Below are positions 23,199 through 33,070 of a stretch of DNA of 64,000 nt, piece by piece. Each line of letters begins with the position of its first letter. Position 1 is the stretch's first letter. Origin of the DNA: Grammothele lineata (taxonomy: Eukaryota > Basidiomycota > Agaricomycetes > Polyporales > Polyporaceae); NCBI GenBank assembly GCA_002150815.3, contig NDFF03000154.1, positions 45,289-109,288 on the forward strand, in the 5' to 3' direction. The notes under the pieces were generated by a model that worked only from the letters and a program-made list of their open reading frames with translations, was not told the origin of the DNA and did no database searches. The translations under genes were made by a program, and so were the position numbers.

Positions 23199-24788
23199 TT
23201 ACTGGATGGTTACTTCCGTAAACCCCTCAAGGCGCCTCTCGATCCTATCCGGCTCCTCATCCCTCGTGAGGAAAGCATCCTGTAGCACAACCTGCTGGAG
23301 AGGTACCCCTTGCTCGCCTCGCGCTTCAATCATCCTCACGAGAGCATCCACTATCTCTTGATCGACATTGACGGAATCCCACGTCATACGACGTAGACAT
23401 GGGGCACACACCGTGGCGGACGTTTCGACGATCCCCCCAGGTCCCGTCCCTGCGCCGATTTGCCTTCTCTTCCCGCCTAAAACCGCAATGAGGGGCGCGA
23501 GATTTGTGGCGTTGAGCACTGTTTCTACGGTCCGCACCGTGGGCGTATGCCCAATCAGGAGCTCTTCAAGACGGGGGAAACACGCGAGACCGGCGCGCCA
23601 CGTCTCCTGCGATATGTTCTGGAAGTCGCGGTACAGCAGCTTGAAATATCTGACGGACGAGTTTTCCCCGGAGAACGGCCCGAGAAGGGATCTCCACCTC
23701 TCGAGTGTGAGGCGTGCTTCGTGCGGGAAGGGGGAGATGAGCAGCACTTCTAGGCCGTTTGATGCTCGCGCCGAACTAGGAATGGATTGCGCTGGATTGC
23801 GCAAGGAGATGCTCGCAGTCAGGGTGCAATCGAGCATCACATCCAAGGACAATTCAACACGATCACAGAGTGGCGAAATGGAGTGGAAAATGGGTTGAGA
23901 CGGGGCGAGAAGATGAAGTGAGTCAGAGCCCCGCTCGTGCTGGCAATAAAACACGATGACGTCGCATGACGCAGGGACGATGATGTGTTCGCAGAGGAAC
24001 AAGACGCGCTCTGTGATGTCTGTGATTGAGATGTGGCGAGCTTTCGGAAGGACCACGGGCGGTAAATTGTTCGCCGCTTCATGATCAGGAAGGGATGGGG
24101 CGCTGTACCGGATATACAATTTTTCTAGGCAGGGACTGTCACGGAGGATCTTTAAAAAGCCCTCTGGAGAGGGGGAGGGAGATATATCCGCCAGTTTCAG
24201 TGTGCTGAGGGAATGATACAGCGAAGAGTTCCATGGGAAGTGTACTTGGTGAAGAGCGAGAGTACGCAAGCGGGGGAGATGCTCGCGAGTCAACTGGAGA
24301 GCAGCGAAGGCAGCCGTGAAGGAATCTGCATCCGTAGAGGAAGAGTGGACGATCAGCTTTTCGAGCGTGACCATCTTTGGAAACGATGTGATCAAAATAT
24401 TCCAATTGGTGTCCGGACACTGTCCGGAAATCATAAGGGCGAGTTTTCGAAAAGACGGGGCGTGGCCGGTGAGCATCCTGAGAAGATCTTGAGTCGCCAC
24501 GTCCCCCGCCGGGGAAGTATCCATCCTTTGACAAAGGCGAACATTCAGTGGAGAAGACGCTACGCGCTCGAGGAATGTGGCTAGCCAAAGTTCCATGTTG
24601 AAATACCCTCCCTCACCCAAAGCGATCGTGGACCAAAGGTAAGGGTAGGAAATCGCGGCTTTGCGCCACCTACGACAGACCCAGGTGATATGAATCCAGC
24701 TTGAGATTCTATAAGGAGCAGAAGAGGGAACGGAATCTTGTAGCAGGACGAATATGCGTAGAAGGATCTCCTCAGGCATGTCGTTCAC
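23199..24788 (-). CDS. F-box protein, type B (B3)
   Basis: The frame has 529 codons. The F-box reads DMPEEILLRIFVLLQDSV, with WVCRRWRKAAISYPYLWSTI downstream, followed by LRR-like segments. It is more diverged from B1 and B2 than they are from each other. The in-frame ATG at 24779 could start it, but by analogy with B1 and B2 an upstream exon is possible. The terminal TAA overlaps a GTAAGT donor, so a few residues may be added from an exon below 23199. Its 5' side faces shp1, about 320 bp away, which makes it the likely source of the duplicated units. Confidence 0.75.
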   Translation of the reverse strand: MNDMPEEILLRIFVLLQDSVPSSAPYRISSWIHITWVCRRWRKAAISYPYLWSTIALGEGGYFNMELWLATFLERVASSPLNVRLCQRMDTSPAGDVATQDLLRMLTGHAPSFRKLALMISGQCPDTNWNILITSFPKMVTLEKLIVHSSSTDADSFTAAFAALQLTREHLPRLRTLALHQVHFPWNSSLYHSLSTLKLADISPSPSPEGFLKILRDSPCLEKLYIRYSAPSLPDHEAANNLPPVVLPKARHISITDITERVLFLCEHIIVPASCDVIVFYCQHERGSDSLHLLAPSQPIFHSISPLCDRVELSLDVMLDCTLTASISLRNPAQSIPSSARASNGLEVLLISPFPHEARLTLERWRSLLGPFSGENSSVRYFKLLYRDFQNISQETWRAGLACFPRLEELLIGHTPTVRTVETVLNATNLAPLIAVLGGKRRQIGAGTGPGGIVETSATVCAPCLRRMTWDSVNVDQEIVDALVRMIEARGEQGVPLQQVVLQDAFLTRDEEPDRIERRLEGFTEVTIQ

Positions 24789-25109
24789 GCCGGATACCGG
24801 GTCGACCTGTTGAATTCAAGACGAGTCATCATCAGACACTCGTCAAATGGATTAATTTTGATAATCAACGCAAAGCTGCACATACCGCTTTTGAGCGAGT
24901 TTGATAGTCTGGTTGTTCGCCGTCATCAGTACATTCAACGATCGGGGTCATCCTGGATGGCTGTTCGAGAGAAGTATGTCTCAGGCGCCTAACATTCATC
25001 CAGTGCAGACGTCATCAGACGCCCAGCTCCTCTTTTCGGTAGGGACGCGTCTGCACCTCTCCGCCACCCTCGGCCCACACCATTACCACCACCGGCTGCC
25101 CAGGACATC

Positions 25110-26695
25110 ATGTCCAACGACAACAACCCTCCACGGCGCACCGGAAGCCCCTGGGCGCTGCCGTCGAACAACGGCCCGCGGATCGGCCGCGTCGGCGCAT
25201 GGGGCTCGAACCCTTCGTCCTCTAGGTGCGCCATCCTCTTCCTTACGAACGATTCTCGCAGGGGGCTTACGCGTACTCGTCCACAGCGGAGGAGGCTCGT
25301 CTGGTGGCCGCAGGATTGCGACGCTGGGCGATATGGCCAGCGGCGGCCCGTCGTTTGGCGGTGGCGGGCACGGACACGGGCACGCCCACGGAGACGACGA
25401 CGATGACGACGACGACGAGCAGCAGGGCGATCGCGGCGAGAACTGGTATGCGGGCGGCGAGCGCAGGTACGTGTCCCTTGCAATGTTGTTGCCGAATGCG
25501 CTGCGGTTGCGGGAGGCTGATGCGCATACATCCACTGTTAGTGGTATTTCCGTCCAGAACCCAGACAGAGCGGGAGCGGGTCCCGGGGGCGATCTGGTAC
25601 GCGATCTTCTCAGGCGGGCAGCGGAGTGAGTTCTTCTAAGCTTGTCTGCATCATGCAAAGAACCCGAGTGACGTGCTCGGGATCGCAGGGCTGGTCCGCC
25701 GACGCCTCAAGCCGGTGCAGGTGCGCGCCGGAGCAACCCATTCTTTGGAGGCGGGCACACGTTAGGGAGCGACGAAGTCGATAGCGAGTTCGTTCCTGAT
25801 CCTGATGCTGCGAGTGCTCGTACGTCCGCTTACACTCCGTCCACTCGAGTACTGCGGTAGACTGACTGTATGCGGACGCAGAGCCCGAGGAGGAGACTGC
25901 GATCCGCCACTTGACGTTTTGGAGTGATGGTTTCACTGTCGAGGACGGCGAGCTTATGCGTTATGACGATCCGGCCAACGAGCAGATTCTCAACGAGATC
26001 AACTCCGGGTGGGTGCTTCCACAACTTCCTCACGGCGCTCATCTCACTGAGCCGTCACTTGGCAGTCGCGCACCACCCCAGATCCTCAACGTATCCCCTG
26101 GCCAGCCCGTCGAGCTCCGTGTCGTGAAGCGCTTGCAAGACAAATACGTCCCCTCTGCCGGTGCAGGCTCGGCCAAAGCGTTCTCCGGCCAAGGCCAGCG
26201 TCTGGGCTCTCCGGTCCCTTCAACCAGCGGAGAGGGCAGCACTAGCGGCGCTGTCCCGGGAGCCTTCCCCGTTGCCACCGAGAGTGCGGAACCGGCGCCG
26301 AGGGCCACGGAGAGCATCAGCACGCGGTTCGAGGTCGACCAGAGCAAGCCGACGACGAACATTCAGATCCGGCTGGCGGACGGATCGAGGTCCGGACTTT
26401 GGAGTTCTCTGCGCCGAACCTGGCTCATGTATTTTTCGTGTTAGGATGGTCGCGAGGATGAACCTCACGCATACAGTGGGGGATATCAGGAACTACATCA
26501 ACGCGTTCGTTTCGCTTTCTTTTATGGTATATGTATACCATGTTGATAGCTCCCGTATGCAGGTCTCGCCCCGAGAATCACGCTCGGCCGTACGTGATCA
26601 TGACTACGTTCCCGAACAAGACGCTCGAGGACGAGACGCAGTCTATACAAGCGGCTGGTCTTGCGAACAGCGTTGTCGTGCAACGCTGGGAATGA
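25110..26695 (+). CDS. shp1: Cdc48/p97 adaptor Shp1/p47 (SEP and UBX domains)
   Basis: Eight exons: 25110-25225, 25287-25466, 25542-25625, 25689-25819, 25882-26008, 26066-26389, 26445-26504, 26563-26695, giving 384 residues. Features in order: a Gly/His-rich then poly-Asp linker, ENWYAGGER then ISVQNPD (p47 signature), the SEP domain (HLTFWSDGFTVEDGELMRYD, residues about 180-250), and a C-terminal UBX domain (NIQIRLADGSR, HTVGDIRNYI, and the TTFPN loop contacting p97). Shp1/p47 links the AAA ATPase Cdc48 to ubiquitinated substrates, membrane fusion and autophagosome formation. An N-terminal UBA domain is not recognisable, so the protein is shorter than typical p47 at that end, or an upstream exon is missing. 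The exon 6 donor is an unusual GTCCGG. Confidence 0.9.
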
Positions 26696-27325
26696 CCGGT
26701 TGGCGAATGCGCAACAGGGTAAGCTGAAGGGGCGTCGTGGGGCCAAATCCTTCTTGACGGGCAGTCTTGGATCTGTGTTGTCTACCAGGCCGATGTATCA
26801 CTAGAATGTTGCAGTAAACAGCTTTGCTTTCGCTAGATGTCCAAATGTTCATCGTCCGAGCCACAAGAGCCCGCGCATGCACTGTCGTTACGATCTCAAA
26901 TTCTCTCGGCTCCTGATACGAGATGACGAGAGGCTCTGATGCGCCACCCAAATTTCGCCATAAAGTCAGTCTGGTTACCAAACGCCTCCCTCGAGATGAG
27001 ACATTTTTTCGCCTAATTCCGGATGACATTTTTTCCGGCACCCTGACGCCGCCCCCCGACGCCATGAGCTCGACGTGTACTCTTCTCCCGCCTCCTCCAT
27101 CTCTGCTGTCGTGTTAGACTTACTGGCGAGCTCGTTGCCCCGCCGCGCTGAAGTGAGGGGTTGGTTTGCGATAACCCCGGCGCGTGACGGGCGCACGCGT
27201 GCCCAGCGTACGTGAGTGCCGTGAGTTTTCAACGTGCTCTGCCCGGCGAATCTGATAAATCTCCATGTCTTTGTCGACGCCTCAGGCTCCCTTCGTTCTG
27301 AATATCTCTTGCGATCTGCACCTCG
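26696..27325. other. Intergenic region
   Basis: No gene supported. It includes the shp1 3' end and the promoter of the next gene. Confidence 0.5.
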
Positions 27326-30300
27326 ATGAGTGCGTCCTCGATGCCTCCGCCGCGTCGCGCGCGGGCGTCTGCGGAACCGCGGGGAACGGGTCCGCGCACG
27401 CAGGCCAAGGTGCAGGGCTGGGCGGAAGGGTCGGCGGGACTGAGGTGTGTGGTGAGCTCGTGCCCGAACGTCGTCGAGCCTGGATGGCCGTTCAAACGGT
27501 GCGCGGCGTGCAAGGAGAGGACGCGAAAGAGGACTGTGGTGAGCGCACCCGCCTGCCCCTACCCACCGCGTCTCCGCCGCTGATCGTCGCCCGCCCCTCG
27601 CGGCCCATGCGTCCCGAACCCCTATTGTGCGCCGGAACGACGCTACCAGACGCTGCTCTGCTCGTCTTGCTATGCCACCACCGTCACTGTCCCCAAGAGC
27701 GAGGCTCTGTTTGGTCAGCCCCTCGTCTGCGTCGCCTGTCGCGAGCGCGCACTCCCGCCGCGGCCCCGGACGCTCCGCCCTACACCCGTGAGCACTATGG
27801 CCATCGTTCCAACCCCAGTGGTGCGCGAAATTCGGGAGCCGGTTCCTCCACCCCCTCCTCCCCAGCCATCTCTTGCCCCGCACCCGCCACCGCCGCTGCA
27901 AGCATTTCTTCCGTATCACGTCCCTCTCTTTCTTCCTCCACCTCCGCCGGCCCCGCCCATGCCCCCGCCTGTTCCCGTTATGCTTCCGCCCCCGGGATAT
28001 TCAAGTTTCATGGAAGCGGCGGCGCCACACATCCACCCTGCCCACCGGTGTATCCTCGACAGCTACGACGATCCTGTGGCTCTGATGGCACTACCGCCTC
28101 CTGTCCCCAAGCACTGGGTACCACGCAGCGAGGAGGTGCTCATGCAGCTGTCTCCGCATTACAGCCCGCGCGGGGAGATCATCATGGGGATGCCGGGCGA
28201 AGTGGAAGCGCATCCGGCGCGGGCGGGGAAGGGTCCACAAACAGGGTGCGTCGTAGCGCTCTTCGTATATCGTGTAGGGGCTGATGGTGGTGGGATCTTC
28301 AACGCGCTAGACAAATTGCATCTGGTTCTCAAGCGGTGGTGAGCACGCGCAACATCGTCCCTGTTGCGGCTATTGCACGTCCGAACATTCCATCTCCTTT
28401 GCCATTTGTGCAAGAAGTTCCACCACCACCTTCCTTCCCTCCACCACCCATCTCTGTTCCAGTATCTATTCCCATTCCTCCACCGTCTATAACAGAATCG
28501 CCACTAGTTTCCAGGGAGAGTCTTGCGCCCACGACTCCTGATGTACCACTTTACGAGAGACCTAATGGTCGAGTGGTCATCACGCGCTCGCCAGACGGCG
28601 TGGTAAGCCATATTCCTCGACCTTCCCTCGAACGTCTTGTCAAACCTTTCCCTCAGGTCAGGGTGCAAGTGCGACCACCATCCGCCACGACCGAAGCAGC
28701 AAAACCTCCGACGCCCGTAGCGATAGCACCCCGGCCTCCTTCTCCAGAACCTGCACCCTCGCATCCGGCGCCTCCACCTCCTCAAGACGTACCCCCTGCG
28801 ACTGATTTACCACCTCCACGAAAGAAACGTCGCCGCGTAGAGCCTGGGGTACGACTCTGCGAAGCGCCCGCATGTGCGCGGCCCATCCCCGCACAATTCC
28901 TGGGGAGTTTTTGTCCGGAATGCGGTTTCGCTCGGTGGACGCGACAGTTCCGCACGAGGTTCTCAGAGGTGAAGGCGCAGCTGGCGGCGGAGGATGCTAA
29001 GGTGGAAACCCCGGTTGTGGCAAACGTGGCGGGAGGAGAGAACAGCGTCAAATCTGAGCCGCCGGTCAAGGTCGCCCACCAGCCCATTCAAGACGAGTAC
29101 GACTCGGACGGTTCTGAGTGCATTCCTCTTTCCGCGATCGTTTCAAAAAGAAAGCATCGGGAGCTGTTGTCGCACGTACCTATAAAGCAAGAAAACCGGC
29201 CCAGTCTCGCTCAGCGGGCCGCGTACGTGGATTCGGACTCGGATGGCGAGGATGTCCCTTTATCTCAGGTCGTCTCTAGGAGGTGTAGTGGTACTCACAT
29301 CGTTCAGATCAAGGAGGAAAAGACGACCCCTACTGCGTCTCCGCAACGGCCTATGCCAGAGCCTAGTACAAGTACTGCGCCTCGGACTGCCTCGCCTCCT
29401 CGGATAGCCGTTCCGCCGTCATCGAGGTCAGCTACCACTCCACCCATCCCAAGACGCCGACTTGTTATTCCTCGCCCATCGACCCCTCCGCCCGATCCAC
29501 CGCCCGATCCAGCTCCTCAGCGACTCCGCCTCATCATTCCCTCACGCCCGACCCCTCCACAGCCTGTCAATTCTCTTGCATCTCCATCAACCACCGAGAG
29601 CACAGCTGTCGAGCTCCAGTCCGTCGAGCAACCTGCGAAAGAGAAGCTGGCTGCTCCTGAGGCCCCCATGGATGTAGACAGCGTCGTCCCTGTCCCTGTC
29701 CCTCCTCAACCGTCCGTCCGCCGTGTGCGCCTTATCCTCGGTCCGAGGCCACCTACCCCGTCCAGCTCTTCCGCGTCGTCGTCATCTAGGGAGTCGTCGC
29801 CAGCGCGCTCATGGTCGCCCTCGCCATCTCGACGGATCAGCAGCGCAGTCGACGACCGGTGGCTCGCGCTCGGCTGGGACTCGGACGAGTCGGAGCTTAC
29901 GCCCCTAGAAGACTCGGGCGAGTCTGAGATTGACGAGCCGGAGAGCGATGACGATGCTGGGGCGGCAACACCCCTTGCCCGTCGGGTAAGGCTTGTAGTC
30001 ACGCCCAACGCTGAGGCGGCCACCCCTGCGCCTACGCCTGTTCCCGTAGCGTCGACGTCTGCACAAGCAGTGGCCACGATCAAGGTCCCGCCGAAGCCCG
30101 AAGCCCCACCCAAGAAGCACCGAGGACAATGCGCGAGCACGTTCTGCCAGAACCTTCTTCCACGGGGGTGGCCTCTGAAACGGTGCAACAAGTGTCGCAA
30201 CCTGATGCGGCTCGCTCTGCAAGCGCAGGAGCATGCTGCGCAAGTGAGGGACGAGCTCGCCCGCGCGGACCTCGAGGTGCGTCTCCTCCTCGTCATCCTC

Positions 30301-31448
30301 ATGTGTACCGCGTGCTGACCAGCACTCATCCGTAGACACCCACCGACCCAGAGGTCCTCGCGCAGTACCGCAAATGCAACAAACGCAAGTGCAAGAAGCT
30401 CGTCCCCCCGAAAGACACGTACCCGTTCCGGAGCTGTCCCCGCTGCCGCAGCTACGTGCGCGACGCGCAGCTCCGGAAGCGCATGGACGCGCTGCGCGCC
30501 GCGGGCTGCACGCTCCCCGGGGAAGCGCCGCCTGAAAGGACGGCGGATGGGGAGAGGTCGGTTGTTGCTGACGCTGCGTTGCGCGCTGCGGTTGCGGCGG
30601 ACGCGGATGTGAGGAAGAAGCATAAGGCAGAGATCCCTGTGGATGCGGACTCGGAGGCTGGGGCGGGGAGCAAAGGGGATAAGATTGCCGACGCTGTGAG
30701 TAGACCCATATTTCCTTCGATGACTACACGTTGGAAGCTAACAACGTGATGGTCATCCCGTAGCCGCCGTACCAACACTTCGCCTCACTCCTTGGCGCGC
30801 TCCGGGCGCGATTCACGGAATTTCGCTCGACGCAGGCGCGCTACGTGCTCTTCCGGACCCTCGCGCAGCGCACGGGCAACGGGACGGAAAAGGACGCTGG
30901 CCCCATGATCTTCGCGTTCGCGGGCGAATACTCGATCGTTGCGAACCCGGAGGGCGGCTCTGTCGACGCGCTGGTTCATACGGTCATCCGGAACGTACAG
31001 GCCATACTCGGGCTGACATTCTCGTGAGTGTCGTGTGCAAACTTTGATGGGACCCGTGGTCTGGTCGCTGATACCTTCGCATGCTTGTTTTAGACCTGTG
31101 AGCGTCCAGTCGAGCTCGGAAGATTCAATCGTCGCGACGCTCGCGTGCGTATTCTCCTCGCAAGTCCCTGATCCGACTTTGTCTCCTGCAGCAGTTCCGC
31201 CTCCACCTACGCCCCCGTCGGATACGCCTACTCCTTCAGATCCTGTCCCTTCGTCAAGGGATTCCGATGTTGAGATGAAGACAGAAGGAGATCTAGCATC
31301 TGCACCTGCGAAGGCCCAGGTCTCACCAGAGCCCGCAATGCTAGAGATCACCATGTCCGGCGAGCTGCAAGTCTGCGTTGCCTGGGACCGCAGGCATCCA
31401 TTCTTCCCTGGGCAGCGCATCATGGTGCGCTTCCAGCTTGTCGGCTGA
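27326..31448 (+). CDS. Uncharacterised protein with repeated paired-cysteine (zinc-ribbon-like) motifs
   Basis: Six-exon model: 27326-27538, 27650-28245, 28311-30276, 30336-30695, 30764-31023, 31094-31448, giving 1249 residues with all phases consistent. Cys pairs recur: CVVSSCPNVVEPGWPFKRCAAC near the start, CSSC...CVAC, C-x4-C...CPEC mid-protein, CASTFCQNLLPRGWPLKRCNKC, and CNKRKC...CPRC. The first and fourth share PxGWPxKRCxxC, so they are true internal repeats. Between them lie proline-rich stretches (poly-P, PTPPPDPPPDPAPQ), SDSDGED and KQEN/IKEE patches that look like SUMO or acidic motifs, and a Ser/Glu-rich region. A compact C-terminal domain (SLLGALRARFTEFRSTQARY through QVCVAWDRRHPFFPG) lacks known motifs. 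Likely nuclear; I recognise no family. Confidence 0.75.
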
Positions 31449-31788
31449 TTCGACTGCGGCTTTCCAACGTCGAAGGCTCAAGATTACACGGCGATGCATA
31501 CTTAATAACGGACTATCCTGGTGTTGTAACTCCTGCTCCTCCATTCAGAGCACCCTCTTTATCCATATGTTTATGCTTATGCTGTACCAGTGTAATGCGC
31601 TCTTTTCCTGTCCTTAACGGTACCTTCTGTCGCACTATAATGTGTTCAATTTTGTTAGAGTGCTATATACCAATTTAATACTTCTGCTGTCTTAATGCCC
31701 GGAGAAAGTAGGGCACGGCCAGAGCATCTTCTGCACACCTCCGTCTCTCAATGCGGACAAGGATTGATATTTGAGATAACTTAACATC
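31449..31788. other. 3' region, no gene
   Basis: AT-richer untranslated or intergenic sequence before the tRNA-Phe gene. Confidence 0.5.
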
Positions 31789-31861
31789 GCCGGGATAGCT
31801 CAGCTGGGAGAGCAACAGACTGAAGTTCTGGAGGTCGCGTGTTCAATCCACGCTCCTGGCA
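31789..31861 (+). tRNA. tRNA-Phe (GAA anticodon)
   Basis: A 73 nt intronless cloverleaf: acceptor GCCGGGA/TCCTGGC, A-box TAGCTCAGCTGG, anticodon loop CTGAAGT, T-loop GTGTTCAATCC. Confidence 0.92.
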
Positions 31862-32173
31862 TTCCTTTTTGTCTTCTTTTGCTTGTCACTACGGTCTGAC
31901 GGTACTGGTGCTGACGTACTGTGCCCACATGTGCGAGGCTTAGAGAGCAAGAAGTTCATTATGCGAGTCTACTCTTTACACTTATGGGACGATGGCGTAC
32001 CTGTTTGGAGTTTGGCAGTCACTTTGAATGCTACGCTGATGAATTCAGAACCCATTTCGACTCTTCTGCAATGCATAAAATGGTGTCTGAATTTTTACAC
32101 TGCAGAACGGATGTTCTCGGTGGCCAAAATATCCCCCGATCGGAAGGAAAAAAGTTGCTCGACGAGATCTTAG
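31862..32173. other. Spacer between inverted tRNA-Phe genes
   Basis: 312 bp. Overlapping short frames continue into the tRNA and are not coding. Confidence 0.5.
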
Positions 32174-32246
32174 TGCCAGGAGCGTGGATTGAACACGCGA
32201 CCTCCAGAACTTCAGTCTGTTGCTCTCCCAGCTGAGCTATCCCGGC
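32174..32246 (-). tRNA. tRNA-Phe (GAA anticodon), inverted copy
   Basis: Exact reverse complement of 31789-31861 over all 73 nt, so both copies should fold and be transcribed toward each other. Confidence 0.92.
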
Positions 32247-33070
32247 GTTGAGTTCCTTATCTGCTGCGCCATTACATGGTTTGAGTGTCTGTCATATCGA
32301 ACGCCCTCCGGGCAGACCTGGGCTACGGGTCACCCACGTCGAATATTGATGAACAAGAAAGCCACCATACCCACTGTCATAGCTATTTCTATACTCATTA
32401 CAGGCTGCCGAAGCAGAGGCATGCCATATTGCATGTCACAATCAGCTGACCGAAATCTCTGTAGGTCCGACATTCTCGCTCGGTATCCATGAATCATGAT
32501 ACCATTCCACTTGTCACAATCTCTACCCCTGAATAACCTTTCTAGCACAGTGAGTCCGACTGCAGCCCCACCCATTGCAGCATCCTTGAATACCAAGTAT
32601 CACCATTCTGGTCTCTGATTCCACAATCACGGGACCCCGGTAGTCCATCATATGCATGAGTAGCCTGAGGCTGCCTGCTACTGACATACTAGTGTGGTGT
32701 AAGAGGGCACACTGCAGAGAGAAACTGGAACGAGCTCTGCTCGTTAAGATCCCGGGAAAAAGGTGTAAGTACATGTGTGAACGTAGCTATGTGCCTCGTA
32801 CCTGCTCGTTAAGATCCCGGGAAAAAGGTGGGGGATCTTAGAGCAGGGCCGCGGAAGTATTTACGGGCGCGGCGAGATGATGTCAAAACAGGAACAAACA
32901 GGAGCAAACAGATGATGTAATCTACCGGGATTACACTCTCACCGCCTCTGAAAGAATGAGTGGGGGTGGCGGAAGAGGCAGTAGAGTAAGGTAAGTGGTG
33001 TGTGATAAGTAACGTAAAGTGTCCATGGGAGTCAAAGGCCGTACGGGAAGGAGCGCGCGACGCACGCCAG
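32247..33070 (-). other. 3' flank and putative LTR of the gypsy element
   Basis: Read on the minus strand after the polyprotein stop, a purine-rich AGAGGCGG tract (near 32942-32949) is followed at 32941 by TGAGAGTGTAATCCC, a plausible polypurine tract and LTR start. The other LTR end is unresolved. The only strong repeat is the 29 bp pair at 32737-32765 and 32802-32830. Confidence 0.4.
32737..32830. repeat. 29 bp direct repeat, period 65 bp
   Basis: The unit begins CTGCTCGTTAAGATCCC and ends AAAAAGGTG, and appears at 32737-32765 and 32802-32830. It lies in the putative gypsy LTR region, which suggests duplicated LTR regulatory sequence. Confidence 0.75.

Noticed and set aside
32523..32841. 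Short frames near 32.5-32.8 kb as a gene
   Set aside because: They overlap the 29 bp direct repeats and the putative LTR, without domains.
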